NCBI RefSeq assembly: GCF_009873495.1
Contig: NZ_CP046703.1
Span: forward strand, 2,852,001 to 2,916,000
Source: Nostoc sp. ATCC 53789
Lineage (GTDB): Bacteria; Cyanobacteriota; Cyanobacteriia; Cyanobacteriales; Nostocaceae
Length of the DNA stretch: 64,000 bases
Direction of reading: 5' to 3'
The notes below the pieces were generated by a model. The model made no database searches and was not told the DNA's origin. It was given only the letters and a program-made list of their open reading frames with translations. The position numbers were made by a program, and so were the translations under genes. Every line of letters starts with the position of its first letter. Within the stretch, counting starts at the first letter, position 1. Below, piece by piece: positions 27,594 to 37,317 of the stretch.

Positions 27594-28331
27594 ATGTCAT
27601 TTACTTCTATGCCCTCGCTGCGTGAGCAACAACATCCCCTAATTCGTCAGCTAGCTGATTGTATTGAGGCAGCTTGGCATCAGCACCTGGATCTATCGCC
27701 CTACCATTTGCCTGATGAGTTGGGGTATGTGGAAGGTAGACTAGAAGGCGAAAAACTGACGATTGAAAATCGCTGCTATCAAACGCCCCAGTTTCGCAAA
27801 ATGCACTTGGAACTGGCAAAAATCGGAAATATGCTGGATATTTTGCACTGCGTCATGTTTCCCCGTCCCGAATACAACCTGCCGATGTTTGGTTGCGATT
27901 TAGTTGGGGGTAGAGGCCAAATTAGTGCAGCGATCGCAGACCTTTCCCCTATCCAATTAGAGCGCACCTTACCCGAATCTTATACTACTGCACTGGCACA
28001 GCTACCAGTGCTTAACTTTTCCCAACCCCGTGAATTACCAGAATGGGGAAATATTTTTTCGGATTTTTGCATCTTTGTGCGCCCCGGTTCCCCAGAAGAA
28101 GAAGCAATGTTTCTGTCGCGTGTGCGAGAATTTTTAGACATTCATTGTATGCAAGCGATCGCTTCACATCCTGTTTCAGTCGAACAAGTCACACAAAATC
28201 TCGCTGGACAACACAACTACTGCACCAAACAGCAGCAAAACGATAAAACCCGCCGTGTACTAGAAAAAGCCTTTGGTCCAGTTTGGGCAGAAAATTATAT
28301 GACCACAGTTTTATTCGACCTTCCAACTTAA
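27594..28331 (+). CDS. pcyA: Phycocyanobilin:ferredoxin oxidoreductase
   Basis: Ferredoxin-dependent bilin reductase that converts biliverdin IXalpha to phycocyanobilin, the chromophore of phycobilisomes and phytochromes. The 245 residues include the catalytic set expected for PcyA: Glu73 (MHLELAK), His85 ([11 protein letters not shown]) and Asp102 (FGCDLVGG), matching Glu76, His88 and Asp105 of the Synechocystis enzyme. [20 protein letters not shown] is the conserved C-terminal segment. ATG 27594 gives [13 protein letters not shown]; a second in-frame ATG at 27609 is possible. It stands alone. Confidence 0.96.
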   Translation: MSFTSMPSLREQQHPLIRQLADCIEAAWHQHLDLSPYHLPDELGYVEGRLEGEKLTIENRCYQTPQFRKMHLELAKIGNMLDILHCVMFPRPEYNLPMFGCDLVGGRGQISAAIADLSPIQLERTLPESYTTALAQLPVLNFSQPRELPEWGNIFSDFCIFVRPGSPEEEAMFLSRVREFLDIHCMQAIASHPVSVEQVTQNLAGQHNYCTKQQQNDKTRRVLEKAFGPVWAENYMTTVLFDLPT

Positions 28332-28855
28332 TCATTCCCTCATCTCCTCATCTGTAGGCTCTGTTACGTTTTCACGTCACAGATAAATGTAGAATTCATT
28401 CAACGAGAGTTTAATGGAGTCCCAAAACGCCAACAGGGAGAGTAGTCAGGTCTTTGAAGCAAATATCACAAAATGGTTGGTTGTCTTGGCAAGTGCAAGC
28501 AACTAGAGACAGCTAACTCATTGACCAGAAAGTTAAGGAAACTCTGATGTTAGGAATGCTCAAGTTGATAGATATTTTTTAGTTAGTTAATCATTCATTC
28601 ACTTAAGGAAGACTAACTTTTGTAGCAAGATTGTATCCAAACAAGGCAACAGTCTATTTTTGTCAATTTTGGGACAAATGTAGCCGTAGTTGATGTAGCA
28701 GTACAGTATCGCATCATACCATTTTGGGATTTTGTGTAGAGACATGATATGTCGCGTCTCTATATCTAGATTTGATTCTGCTAATTTCCATTACACTCAT
28801 GTCTCAATAATACTCAGAGTTATTGAATAGCCAGCTACTATAGCGCTTCTCGTTT
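28332..28855. other. Intergenic region without a gene, left half
   Basis: More than 500 bp without a credible frame. A hairpin of the TAGAGAC...GTCTCTA family lies at about 28737-28763, related to the hairpins at 45717 and 61948. The rest is AT-rich and unremarkable. Confidence 0.5.
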
Positions 28856-29150
28856 CAATACAGACCTAACCCCAAGTAAGTAAGCAAGCTTCCATTCTTC
28901 TCTCCTAAAAGGCAAGAGGAATGGAAGTGAGGTCAATGTATTGCATACATAGACGCATAGCGGCTACCCCTAGCAATACTGCTTCGTTAAAGGGAAAAGG
29001 AGTGGAAGGCTCGATATATAAAGTCCCTTTCCCCCAAAACCCGACAAGTATTGCTACCCGTAGGGTACAAGCGTAGACGCATTAGCGAAGCGGTAGCGAC
29101 GTTCGCGTAGCGTCTCGCAGAGAAGGAGCGTCAGCGTCTTGTCGTCAGAC
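28856..29150. repeat. Mosaic of dispersed repeats upstream of devB
   Basis: It contains the TCTCTCCTAAAAGGCAAGAG unit also seen near 17914. It also carries GTAGACGCATTAGCGAAGCG, GTTCGCGTAGCGTCTCGCAG and AGAAGGAGCGTCAGCG units related to those at 19600-19640. These are multi-copy intergenic repeats, presumably folded as short hairpins. No gene is present. Confidence 0.65.
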
Positions 29151-29328
29151 ATCGCTATTAGAAAACACCATTTTGCAAAACCATAGTGTTGAGCGTTCAT
29201 CACGCAATGGATTTTAAGCCATACCCAGCTTTAAAGCACTGTTGTTTGTCCTAAGCAGCTGGCTGTTGATTAAAAACCCTTTTATTTTTACTTCCATCAG
29301 CACAATTCAGGTAAACGGGCAACATACT

Positions 29329-30753
29329 ATGTCAAGGGTGACTGAAAAGCCAAAGCCAAGTGAGCAGGCACTTAATCAAGAACAACCTAAGATTTGGTGG
29401 GGTATCGCTGTAGCTGTGCCAATAGTAATCGCGGCTGGGATACTAGGTACAGCCAAAATTGAGCAGCTGAGAAAACTCACTACATCTGTACCCGTAATGC
29501 CATCTACCAATAGCATTAGTGCTGTAGGGCGTTTGGAACCACGAGGCGAAGTTGTTAAATTGTCCGCCCCATCATCAGGATTAGCGCCATCGTCACGAAT
29601 TCAGCAACTTCTGGTGCGAGAGGGTGAACAAGTAAAGCAAGGCCAAATTTTGGCAATTTTGGACAACCGCGATACTCAAATAGCCGGACTAGAAGAGGCG
29701 AAAGCCAAAGTGCAAGAAGCCCGTGCGAATTTAGCGCAAGTTAGGGCTGGATCTCCAAGAGATATCCAAGCCCAAAGAGCAGTTGTTGCTCGCCTACAAG
29801 CGCAGTTTGTTGGGGAAAGGGATGCTCAACAAGCAACGATCGCCCGGATTGCAGCTCAGTTAAGTGGGGATAAACTTGTTCAGCAAGCAACTGTGAATCG
29901 TTTAGAAGCTGAACTCAGTGGACAAAGAGAAGCTCTCAGAGCAACGCTTACACGTATCCGAGCCGAACAGCGCAATGCCCAAGTCGATGCCGGACGCTAT
30001 GATTTTTTATACCGAGAAGGTGCGATTTCTCAGCAAGAGCGCGATCGCAGACGCTTGAGTGCAGTAACTTCTAATCAACAGGTGGCCGAAAGCCAAGCTA
30101 CCCTAAAGCAAACGTTAGCAACCATACGACAGCAACTTGCCGAGGCTAGAGCTAACCAAATACAAAATTTAGCAACATTGCAACAGCAGCTAATCGAAGC
30201 GAAAGTTAACCGTGACAAAACTTTAGCAACTTTGCAAAGACAAATTGAGGAAGAAAAGGCCAAACTAAGCAGGATTTTAGATGTTAGTCCTACCGATGTG
30301 CAAGTAGCGCAAGCTCAAGTTAGTAATGCGATCGCAAATGTCAGAAAAGCCGAAGCACAACTAAGGTTAAGCTACGTTCAAGCACCAATTGCTGGAGAGA
30401 TTTTAAAAGTTTATACCAAATCAGGTGAAGCCATAGGTGCAAATGGTATTGCTGAAATTGGCCAAACTAGCCAAATGTATGTGATTGCTGAAGTAGCCGA
30501 AGACAGCATTGGTAAAGTGCAAATTGGCCAAAACGCCACTATAAGTAGCGATAATGGAGCATTTAGTGGCGAATTGAAGGGAACTGTCACTGAAATTGGC
30601 AGAAAAATTGGTAAAAAGGACGTGCTAAATACAGATCCAGCAGCAGATGTGGATGCCAGAGTTGTAGAAGTTAAAATTGCTTTGCCTCCAGAAGATAGCC
30701 AAAAAGTTTCTGGTTTAACTTACGCTAAAGTGGTTGTTGAAATTAATAACTAG
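29329..30753 (+). CDS. devB: DevB-type membrane fusion protein (HlyD family)
   Basis: Periplasmic adaptor of a DevBCA exporter; the founding system exports heterocyst envelope glycolipids through a TolC partner. The 474 residues start with a cytoplasmic tail and one membrane helix (WWGIAVAVPIVIAAGILGTA). A biotinyl-lipoyl half (AVGRLEPRGEVVKLSAPSSG, LLVREGEQVKQGQILAILDN), a long coiled coil (about 120-330) and the second lipoyl half (LSYVQAPIAGEILKVYTKSG) follow. The longer frame from TTG 29242 adds unrelated residues, so ATG 29329 is preferred. devC and devA follow on the same strand. Nostoc-type genomes have several paralogous clusters, so the heterocyst glycolipid role is only one possibility. 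Confidence 0.9.
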   Translation: MSRVTEKPKPSEQALNQEQPKIWWGIAVAVPIVIAAGILGTAKIEQLRKLTTSVPVMPSTNSISAVGRLEPRGEVVKLSAPSSGLAPSSRIQQLLVREGEQVKQGQILAILDNRDTQIAGLEEAKAKVQEARANLAQVRAGSPRDIQAQRAVVARLQAQFVGERDAQQATIARIAAQLSGDKLVQQATVNRLEAELSGQREALRATLTRIRAEQRNAQVDAGRYDFLYREGAISQQERDRRRLSAVTSNQQVAESQATLKQTLATIRQQLAEARANQIQNLATLQQQLIEAKVNRDKTLATLQRQIEEEKAKLSRILDVSPTDVQVAQAQVSNAIANVRKAEAQLRLSYVQAPIAGEILKVYTKSGEAIGANGIAEIGQTSQMYVIAEVAEDSIGKVQIGQNATISSDNGAFSGELKGTVTEIGRKIGKKDVLNTDPAADVDARVVEVKIALPPEDSQKVSGLTYAKVVVEINN

Positions 30754-31002
30754 TTAAGTTATGGATGAGCAGTAATACCAATTTCTGATTTGATACTTTG
30801 AATTGGAGATGTTTTTAGCTAGGCTGTTTTATCAACTTTAAACATTCTATAAACAATGCCTGATAAATTACAGCAGTTTGTAATTAAGTGAGGTAAATAA
30901 CCTAAACTTCAAAGCCAGGTATTAAAACTTGCTACATCTGCTTTCTGACTACTAAATTCTGAATTCTGCTGTAAATAATAGCTGTGCTTGGATACCTATA
31001 AA

Positions 31003-32157
31003 ATGAATCAGAAAATACCTCTGTCGTGGCTACAACTGACAAGGGAAAAAACTCGCCTAGCTGTGGCTTTAGCAGGAATTTCTTTTGCTGATATTTTAAT
31101 GTTTATGCAACTTGGCTTCCGAGATGCCTTATATTATAGTAACGTTCGATTTCATAACAGCTTGCAAGGTGATATTGTCTTAATTAATAGTCAATCTAGC
31201 GCTGTTTTGGCGATGAGGAGCTTTTCTCAAAGACGTTTATATAAAGCTTTAGAGTTACCCGCAGTACAATCAGTACATCCTATATATTTGGACTTTACAA
31301 TCTGGAAAAATCCTATAACAGGCCGTCCTCGTAGTATTCTAATTTTTGGAATGAACCCAGAAACTAATATAGTTAACTTACCTGGTGTTCAAGAGAACTT
31401 AGAGAAACTTAAACTCCCGGATGTAGTTTTATTTGACCGTTCTTCTCGGGTAGAATATGGGCCTATTGCTGCTAATTTTAGCCAAGGAAAGACTGTAACA
31501 GCAGAGGTACGAAGGCGGCGAATTAAAGTAGAGGGACTATTTACATTAGGTGCATCATTCGGTGCAGATGGTAATTTAATTACAAGTGATATTAACTTTC
31601 TACGAATATTCAGTAATCGTCAAAAAGGATTAATTGATATTGGGCTGATTAGATTAAAACCGGGAGCAGATGCTCAAGTTGTTGCTCAAGAACTACGACA
31701 ATATTTACCTAAAGAGGTGAATGTTTTAACCAAGCAGGAATTTATTGATTTTGAGCGGAATTATTGGGCAAACAGTACAGCTATTGGATTTATTTTCACA
31801 TTAGGGACTGTCATGGGTTTCATTGTAGGAACTGTGATTGTTTATCAGATCCTTTATACAGAAGTAGCAGACCACTTAGCTGAATACGCTACTCTCAAAG
31901 CAATAGGCTATACACAAAACTATTTATTAACCGTAATTCTTCAAGAGGCTTTACTATTAGCCGTTTTAGGATACTTCCCTGGAATAGTTTTTTCTTTATT
32001 TATGTATCAGAGCGCTAGAGATGCAACACTTTTACCAGTTTTTATGAGTTTTGACCGTGCCGTAATGGTATTAATTTTGACTATGCTGATGTGCATTATT
32101 TCCGGTGCGATCGCAGTCCGAAAATTACGTTCCGCAGATCCAGCAGATATCTTTTAA
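31003..32157 (+). CDS. devC: DevC-type ABC exporter permease
   Basis: Integral membrane subunit of the DevBCA exporter, a MacB-like permease. The 384 residues show an N-terminal membrane helix (RLAVALAGISFADILMFMQL), a large periplasmic domain (about 50-255) and three C-terminal helices (IGFIFTLGTVMGFIVGTVIV, LLTVILQEALLLAVLGYFPG and MVLILTMLMCIISGAIAV). It ends in ...RSADPADIF, typical for DevC. ATG 31003 (MNQKIPLSWLQL) matches the family start better than the ATG-like start 15 bp upstream. The gap of 249 bp to devB is long for an operon; the gap to devA is 105 bp. Confidence 0.9.
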   Translation: MNQKIPLSWLQLTREKTRLAVALAGISFADILMFMQLGFRDALYYSNVRFHNSLQGDIVLINSQSSAVLAMRSFSQRRLYKALELPAVQSVHPIYLDFTIWKNPITGRPRSILIFGMNPETNIVNLPGVQENLEKLKLPDVVLFDRSSRVEYGPIAANFSQGKTVTAEVRRRRIKVEGLFTLGASFGADGNLITSDINFLRIFSNRQKGLIDIGLIRLKPGADAQVVAQELRQYLPKEVNVLTKQEFIDFERNYWANSTAIGFIFTLGTVMGFIVGTVIVYQILYTEVADHLAEYATLKAIGYTQNYLLTVILQEALLLAVLGYFPGIVFSLFMYQSARDATLLPVFMSFDRAVMVLILTMLMCIISGAIAVRKLRSADPADIF

Positions 32158-32262
32158 TTAATGTGATATTAGTTAAAATTAATAATCAATAGATAGAGCT
32201 TATAAAATTGAGAATTAAGAAAACTTAATTTTTGAAAACCCCAACTTACAGCTAATAAAAAC

Positions 32263-32967
32263 ATGATCGAAAAAGAACCTGTAATTGCCATTAAGAATCT
32301 CAATCATTACTATGGCAAAGGCGCATTGAGAAAACAGATATTATTTGATATTAACCTAGAAATTTATCCTGGTGAAATTGTAATTATGACCGGGCCATCA
32401 GGTTCCGGTAAAACCACATTACTGAGCTTAATTGGTGGCTTGCGGTCTGTACAAGAGGGAAGTTTAAAATTTCTAGGTGAAGAACTCGTTGGTGTCAGTC
32501 AAAACAAACTGGTACAAATGCGACGCAACATTGGTTATATTTTTCAAGCTCACAATTTGCTAGGGTTCTTGACTGCGAAGCAAAATGTGCAGATGGCGGT
32601 GGAGTTGAATGATAATATTTCTCAAACAGAAGCAATGGCTAAATCAAAAGCCATGCTGGGGTCTGTTGGTCTAGAAGAACGAGTTGATTACTACCCAGAT
32701 AATCTTTCTGGTGGACAGAAACAAAGAATTGCGATCGCTCGCGCCTTAGTGAATCGTCCCCCACTGGTGCTAGCAGACGAACCAACAGCAGCATTAGACA
32801 AACAATCAGGACGCGATGTTGTAGAAATAATGCAGAGTCTGGCCAAAAATCAGGGAACTACTATCTTATTAGTGACACACGACAACCGCATTTTAGACAT
32901 AGCCGATCGCATTGTAGAAATGGAAGATGGTCTTTTAACCCGTAATTCCTCAAATGCACCCATTTAG
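32263..32967 (+). CDS. devA: DevA-type ABC exporter ATP-binding protein
   Basis: ATPase subunit of the DevBCA exporter. The 234 residues have Walker A (GPSGSGKTT), the Q-loop (IFQAHNLLGF), the signature LSGGQKQRIAIARAL, Walker B (LVLADEPTAALD) and the switch His (LLVTHDNRI). This is the MacB/LolD-like ATPase class that pairs with DevC-like permeases. ATG 32263 is well placed. A seven-base repeat stretch (ATGACCA/ATGACTA) follows the stop. Confidence 0.92.
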   Translation: MIEKEPVIAIKNLNHYYGKGALRKQILFDINLEIYPGEIVIMTGPSGSGKTTLLSLIGGLRSVQEGSLKFLGEELVGVSQNKLVQMRRNIGYIFQAHNLLGFLTAKQNVQMAVELNDNISQTEAMAKSKAMLGSVGLEERVDYYPDNLSGGQKQRIAIARALVNRPPLVLADEPTAALDKQSGRDVVEIMQSLAKNQGTTILLVTHDNRILDIADRIVEMEDGLLTRNSSNAPI

Positions 32968-33019
32968 CCATTTGCCCTTTCTAAATGACCAATGACTAAT
33001 GACCAATGACAGCCAGAAT

Positions 33020-33838
33020 TTATTGTCTAGCCGAGCCTGATTTTTTCATTCCAGGTTGGTTTGGCGGAGTTGGGGCATTTGGTTGGCGACTAGTACGGAA
33101 AGTCACATTCACGCCTTCATTTGATTGCTCCAGAACCAGCAGAGGCGTGGGTTTAGCCTTTTGATCCCAATGCATAGTAGCAATCCGACCTTGAATTGTT
33201 GGTTGCCAACTATCTTCATCTTCTATGGGACTTAGGTAAGTTTCTATACAGTCAATAATTTGACTAATAGTTGCAGAAGTTGCTTGCGTTGGTAACTTCA
33301 TTAACCGGACTTGAATACGGAACAGCACTCGTTTAGCAGAATTTCCTGGACTACCAGTTTCATACTCTACATCAAAAATTTCATCTACCTGCCGTCCAGC
33401 GCTATTAGCAATTCCGACAGATCCTTGTTGCGCTTGATTTGGCCGCAGGGCTTGAGTAACTTTTTCTTTGATCTGAATCTTCACTTGATTAAGGATTGCA
33501 AAATGAAACACCTCCTCTGACATCCGCATTCGCAGATAATCTAGGTTAAAGTCCCGTGAGTTGACCAAATCGGGATTAGTTTCCATTTTGCGAATCGTTT
33601 CCAGCGCCAGCTTAAACTTTTTCTCTAATTCTCGCGCCCGGAATTGTTCAAACTTAATTTTTTTCTCCAGCTTATCTATCTGGAGTTTACTATATACAAT
33701 CAAAGCAATCACCACTAAAGCCAGTCCTCCAGAAGTTACCAACAATAACGTTGGTATTTGAGGATTACTTGCTGGCACTTCCTGGGATGCTTTTTTAGGC
33801 TTTCCTGGGGTTTGGGCAAGATACATCGAAGTGGGCAT
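33020..33838 (-). CDS. Membrane-anchored coiled-coil protein, conserved cyanobacterial type
   Basis: No named family is recognised. The 272-residue product has one membrane helix near the N-terminus (TLLLVTSGGLALVVIALIVY), followed at once by a charged coiled coil (KLEKKIKFEQFRARELEKKF). A soluble domain of mixed structure follows (FNLDYLRMRMSEEVFHFAIL to about 250), then a proline-rich tail. It should be a bitopic protein with the bulk on one side of the inner or thylakoid membrane. ATG 33838 (MPTSMYLAQTPG) is preferred over the upstream ATG 33910. It is transcribed divergently from the HAD gene. Confidence 0.75.
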   Translation of the reverse strand: MPTSMYLAQTPGKPKKASQEVPASNPQIPTLLLVTSGGLALVVIALIVYSKLQIDKLEKKIKFEQFRARELEKKFKLALETIRKMETNPDLVNSRDFNLDYLRMRMSEEVFHFAILNQVKIQIKEKVTQALRPNQAQQGSVGIANSAGRQVDEIFDVEYETGSPGNSAKRVLFRIQVRLMKLPTQATSATISQIIDCIETYLSPIEDEDSWQPTIQGRIATMHWDQKAKPTPLLVLEQSNEGVNVTFRTSRQPNAPTPPNQPGMKKSGSARQ

Positions 33839-33942
33839 GGTTGGAAACTGAAAAACTTGACTCCTGATGTTTAGGATGCCCAAATCTTCAATGCCATCTT
33901 GCTGTATCATTAATATTTTTAACAGTTTTTACAAAACCGCGT

Positions 33943-34740
33943 ATGTCCAGACACCAGAATGTCCCTGCCCTGTCTGACGTTTCATCTACAAGCTTTAGCA
34001 ATATTCGTCTGATAGCCACAGACATGGATGGCACGCTAACTAGACGAGGAAAATTTACTACCCCACTGCTACAAGCTTTAGAGGATTTAGCGGCAGTTGA
34101 CATTAAGGTGATGATTGTTACAGGGCGTTCTGCTGGGTGGGTGAGTGGATTGAGTAGCCTGATGCCGGTTGCAGGTGCGATCGCAGAAAATGGTGGTTTG
34201 TACTTTCCATCTGGGAATCACAAACCAGTAGTATTAACACCTGTTTCCGATTTAGCCAAACATCGCCAGCACTTGGCTACGACTTTTGAAAATTTACAAA
34301 CTAAATTTCCTCAAATCCAAGAATCTGCTGATAATCGCTTTCGTGTCACTGACTGGACTTTTGATGTAGCTGGTTTGAGTCAAGATGAACTACAAACCCT
34401 AGACAGTCTTTGTCAACAAATGGGTTGGGGATTTACCTATAGCAACGTGCAGTGTCACATTAAACCCCAAGGGCAAGATAAAGCTGTGGGATTGTTGCAG
34501 GTATTGCGCGAATATTTGCCCCATTACTCGCCAGAACAAATTGTCACTGTTGGCGATAGTCCCAATGATGAAAGTTTATTTGATCGGCGTTATTTTCCTG
34601 TTTCTGTAGGTGTGGCAAACGTTTTGGAATATATGAATCAGTTGAAATATCACCCTGCTTATATTACCAATGCTGCCGAAGGTGAAGGCTTTTGCGAGTT
34701 ATCTAGTTATATTTTGAAAAGCTTGCACATCTCAAGTTAG
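33943..34740 (+). CDS. HAD-superfamily hydrolase, Cof type
   Basis: A 265-residue phosphatase of the HAD superfamily, Cof/C2B-cap subfamily, acting on small phosphorylated metabolites. Motif I is ATDMDGTLT with nucleophile and acid Asp, motif II is VIVTGRS, motif III lies in PQGQDKAVGL with Lys, and motif IV is VGDSPNDESLF. The cap lies between, about 95-195. The substrate is not predictable from sequence. The N-terminal 18 residues precede the core and may be shortened if a later start is used. Confidence 0.88.
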   Translation: MSRHQNVPALSDVSSTSFSNIRLIATDMDGTLTRRGKFTTPLLQALEDLAAVDIKVMIVTGRSAGWVSGLSSLMPVAGAIAENGGLYFPSGNHKPVVLTPVSDLAKHRQHLATTFENLQTKFPQIQESADNRFRVTDWTFDVAGLSQDELQTLDSLCQQMGWGFTYSNVQCHIKPQGQDKAVGLLQVLREYLPHYSPEQIVTVGDSPNDESLFDRRYFPVSVGVANVLEYMNQLKYHPAYITNAAEGEGFCELSSYILKSLHISS

Positions 34741-34790
34741 GGAGAAGTAAAGTTGTTCTACAATAATCTCGTAGCACTGATTTTACAACT

Positions 34791-35510
34791 ATGACGGCTA
34801 CTCTACCTGTTAGTGTCGAATCAGAAATCTTCTACCCCAGTGCTGATGGTCAACCAGTAGCAGAAACTTACGACCACCTTTATGCCTTGCTAACTACCTT
34901 AGAAGTCCTGCAACAGTATTTGGCAAATAGTCAGGCAACAGTATTGGGAAATCAATTTCTTTACTATGCACAAGGCTTTCCTAAGTTGCGGGTAGCCCCA
35001 GATGTGATGGTGATTTTTGATGTTGCACCCGGTGGTCGGGACAACTATAAAATCTGGGAAGAGGGTCAAGTACCCACAGTTATTTTTGAAATGACATCCT
35101 TTGGGACTAAGGGACAAGACGAAATCTTTAAAAAGACTCTCTATGAGCAGTTAGGTGTCAAGGAATACTGGCTATTTGACCCTAAAGGTGAGTGGGTGGA
35201 ACAACAGCTACGTGGCTATCGCCTGCGGGGAGAAATTTACGAACCTATACAAGATGGGCGCAGTGAACCGTTACAACTACGCTTGGTGGTTGAGGGAAGG
35301 CTAATTGGATTTTATCGAGAGGATACAGGGGAAAAATTACTGATTCCAAATGAACTGGCAGAAGCTTTACGACAAGAAGTTTTAGCAAGACAGCAGGCAG
35401 AAGAACTAGTAGAACAAGAACGTCAACGAGCAGAACATGCAGAATTGCAGATAGAAAAGTTGAAGGCTAGGTTGCGATCGCTCAATGTAGATCCTGATAC
35501 TATTCAGTAA
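34791..35510 (+). CDS. Uma2-family (DUF820) putative endonuclease
   Basis: A 239-residue member of the Uma2/DUF820 family, which is greatly expanded in Nostoc-type genomes. It has a PD-(D/E)xK nuclease-like fold: VAPDVMVIF supplies the Asp, and VPTVIFEMTS with GTKGQDEIFKKTLYEQLGVK supplies the Glu and later conserved residues. The C-terminal 40 residues are a charged coiled coil (RQQAEELVEQERQRAEHAEL), seen in many family members. Function is not established; some relatives may be transposon-derived or nucleolytic. Start is ATG 34791, about 50 bp after the HAD gene, so the two may be co-transcribed. Confidence 0.85.
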   Translation: MTATLPVSVESEIFYPSADGQPVAETYDHLYALLTTLEVLQQYLANSQATVLGNQFLYYAQGFPKLRVAPDVMVIFDVAPGGRDNYKIWEEGQVPTVIFEMTSFGTKGQDEIFKKTLYEQLGVKEYWLFDPKGEWVEQQLRGYRLRGEIYEPIQDGRSEPLQLRLVVEGRLIGFYREDTGEKLLIPNELAEALRQEVLARQQAEELVEQERQRAEHAELQIEKLKARLRSLNVDPDTIQ

Positions 35511-35910
35511 CAATGAAACTAAGATACGTGTAATTTACTGCAAGATGGTTTGAAAAGCTTTACCCTGTCTGGGTTTGGTAATTTGCTATATCTGAATTTT
35601 TCACCCATTAATTTACAACAGAAAATTAAGCCGTTCGAGATCATCTACCAAGTTTTGCTTCTATCTCAGCCCAATCCCAAGTAAACAATTTGTTACTTAT
35701 GTCTTTGCTATATTTATTACCTTAGACAGAATACAATATATGGGGTATACCACGTTTCAATCTCAGAAATCTCAACAGTACTAATTTGATTGAGGAAACT
35801 GTTTTATACAGTGATTTTCAGAGGTTAGCGTTTTATTTACAACTTCCAATAGAAATTCCAAGACCAATGTAAAGTCAAGAATTTACCTTTAAATACCGAG
35901 GTATTAAATT
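35511..35910. other. Intergenic region without a gene
   Basis: About 400 bp, AT-rich, no repeat families and no credible coding frame. The promoter of the small gene at 35911 must lie here. I see nothing else. Confidence 0.5.
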
Positions 35911-36075
35911 ATGCAGGAAATTGAAAGATTCTTTAGCAACTTCTTCAGTGGCATAATCAACCGTTTTAAGTATTCTGCGATGGACGCTGCCGATCGCAAA
36001 ATGAGAGAAACTATCGATGAGCAGGTAGAACAAAGACGACAAAAAACCAAGCGCAAGGATGAGGAAGAACGCTAG
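35911..36075 (+). CDS. 54-residue basic/charged small protein
   Basis: A short ORF with ATG at 35911 and TAG at 36073-36075. The product (MQEIERFFSNFFSGIINRFK, then charged helix ending KRKDEEER) has an amphipathic N-terminal helix and a highly charged C-terminal helix. GAGG at 35898-35901 is a plausible ribosome-binding site. The composition and start context are those of a real gene, but I do not know the family. An imperfect AGCGCT inverted repeat followed by TTTTT at 36136-36170 may be its terminator. Confidence 0.6.
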   Translation: MQEIERFFSNFFSGIINRFKYSAMDAADRKMRETIDEQVEQRRQKTKRKDEEER

Positions 36076-36307
36076 TAGATAGGTTTTTTGGGCTAGTTTA
36101 ACTAATTGGTAATTTCTGAGTTAAATAAAAGCATAGCGCTTCCTATTGTTGAGTGGGCAGCGCTTTTTATCGCCCTTACCAAACACTCTAGCGAATGTGC
36201 TAACCTAGTATGGTTAACTAATCTCGCACATCTGAGAATTCGGGTGTTTCCCAGGTTGGGAAATACACTTGGATGGAGGTTTAACCCGAATCGGAGTTGA
36301 AAAATAT

Positions 36308-37102
36308 ATGCCAGTAGTTTCATTGGCTCAAATGATGGAGTCAGGGGTTCACTTTGGGCATCAGACCCGGCGTTGGAACCCAAAAATGTCTCCTTACATT
36401 TATACTTCCCGCAATGGTGTGCATATTATCGACTTGGTGCAAACTGCCCAGTTGATGGATAATGCTTACAATTACATGCGATCGCACGCTGAACAAGGGA
36501 AGAAATTTCTTTTTGTCGGCACCAAGCGCCAAGCAGCTGGAATTATCGCCCAAGAAGCTAGCCGTTGTGGTTCCCACTACATTAACCAACGCTGGTTGGG
36601 CGGAATGTTGACGAACTGGGCAACCATCAAAACACGGGTTGACCGTTTGAAAGATTTAGAACGCCGTGAAGAAACTGGCGCACTAGATTTATTACCGAAA
36701 AAAGAAGCCTCAATGCTACGTCGGGAAATGACGAAGCTTCAGAAATATTTAGGCGGCATTAAAACAATGCGGAAAGTGCCCGATATCGTGGTAATCGTAG
36801 ACCAACGACGGGAATATAACGCAGTTCAAGAATGCCAAAAGCTGAATATTCCCATTGTCTCCATGTTGGATACAAACTGCGATCCAGATGTAGTAGATAT
36901 CCCCATCCCAGCAAACGACGATGCTATCAGATCAATTAAACTGATAGTCGGAAAATTGGCAGATGCCATTTATGAAGGTCGTCACGGTCAGCTAGATGCT
37001 GAAGATGATTACGAGGATTACGATGGTAGTGAGTATGACGATGACTACGAAGAAACCGAATATACTGATGCCGTAATTCCCGAAGAGGAACCAGAAGAAT
37101 AG
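36308..37102 (+). CDS. rpsB: 30S ribosomal protein S2
   Basis: Ribosomal protein S2, 264 residues, part of the small subunit near the head-body junction. It has the full family pattern: [50 protein letters not shown] and [15 protein letters not shown]. The C-terminus is a long acidic tail ([20 protein letters not shown]), usual in Nostoc. ATG 36308 is the start (MPVVSLAQ); a TTG/ATG-like start upstream at 36269 gives foreign residues. tsf follows after 215 bp, the conserved rpsB-tsf order, but a hairpin terminator lies between. Confidence 0.97.
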   Translation: MPVVSLAQMMESGVHFGHQTRRWNPKMSPYIYTSRNGVHIIDLVQTAQLMDNAYNYMRSHAEQGKKFLFVGTKRQAAGIIAQEASRCGSHYINQRWLGGMLTNWATIKTRVDRLKDLERREETGALDLLPKKEASMLRREMTKLQKYLGGIKTMRKVPDIVVIVDQRREYNAVQECQKLNIPIVSMLDTNCDPDVVDIPIPANDDAIRSIKLIVGKLADAIYEGRHGQLDAEDDYEDYDGSEYDDDYEETEYTDAVIPEEEPEE

Positions 37103-37153
37103 TGCTGTTAGCGGAAAGCTAAGGTTTAGCCCGTGCTGAGTAAGTAAGATAGA

Positions 37154-37192
37154 AAGACTCAGCAAATTTAATAATGCTGAGTCTTGATTTTT
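37154..37192 (+). terminator. Hairpin between rpsB and tsf
   Basis: AAGACTCAGCA at 37154-37164 pairs perfectly with TGCTGAGTCTT at 37175-37185, followed by GATTTTTG. It should end or attenuate the rpsB transcript before tsf, so the two genes may be expressed at different levels. Confidence 0.8.
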
Positions 37193-37317
37193 GAAGTTAT
37201 TAAGTTGTGATTTGTCAATGAAGAATAAAATTGATGACTGAACACTCAAAACTCAGCACTCAGCACTAAATTAGGTGAGTGATTACAACTCGAGGTCAAG
37301 TTAGGAATTGAGGCAAA

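Noticed and set aside
28900-29328. NtcA site (GTA-N8-TAC) upstream of devB
   Set aside because: No match with the right spacing and -10 box could be found by eye.
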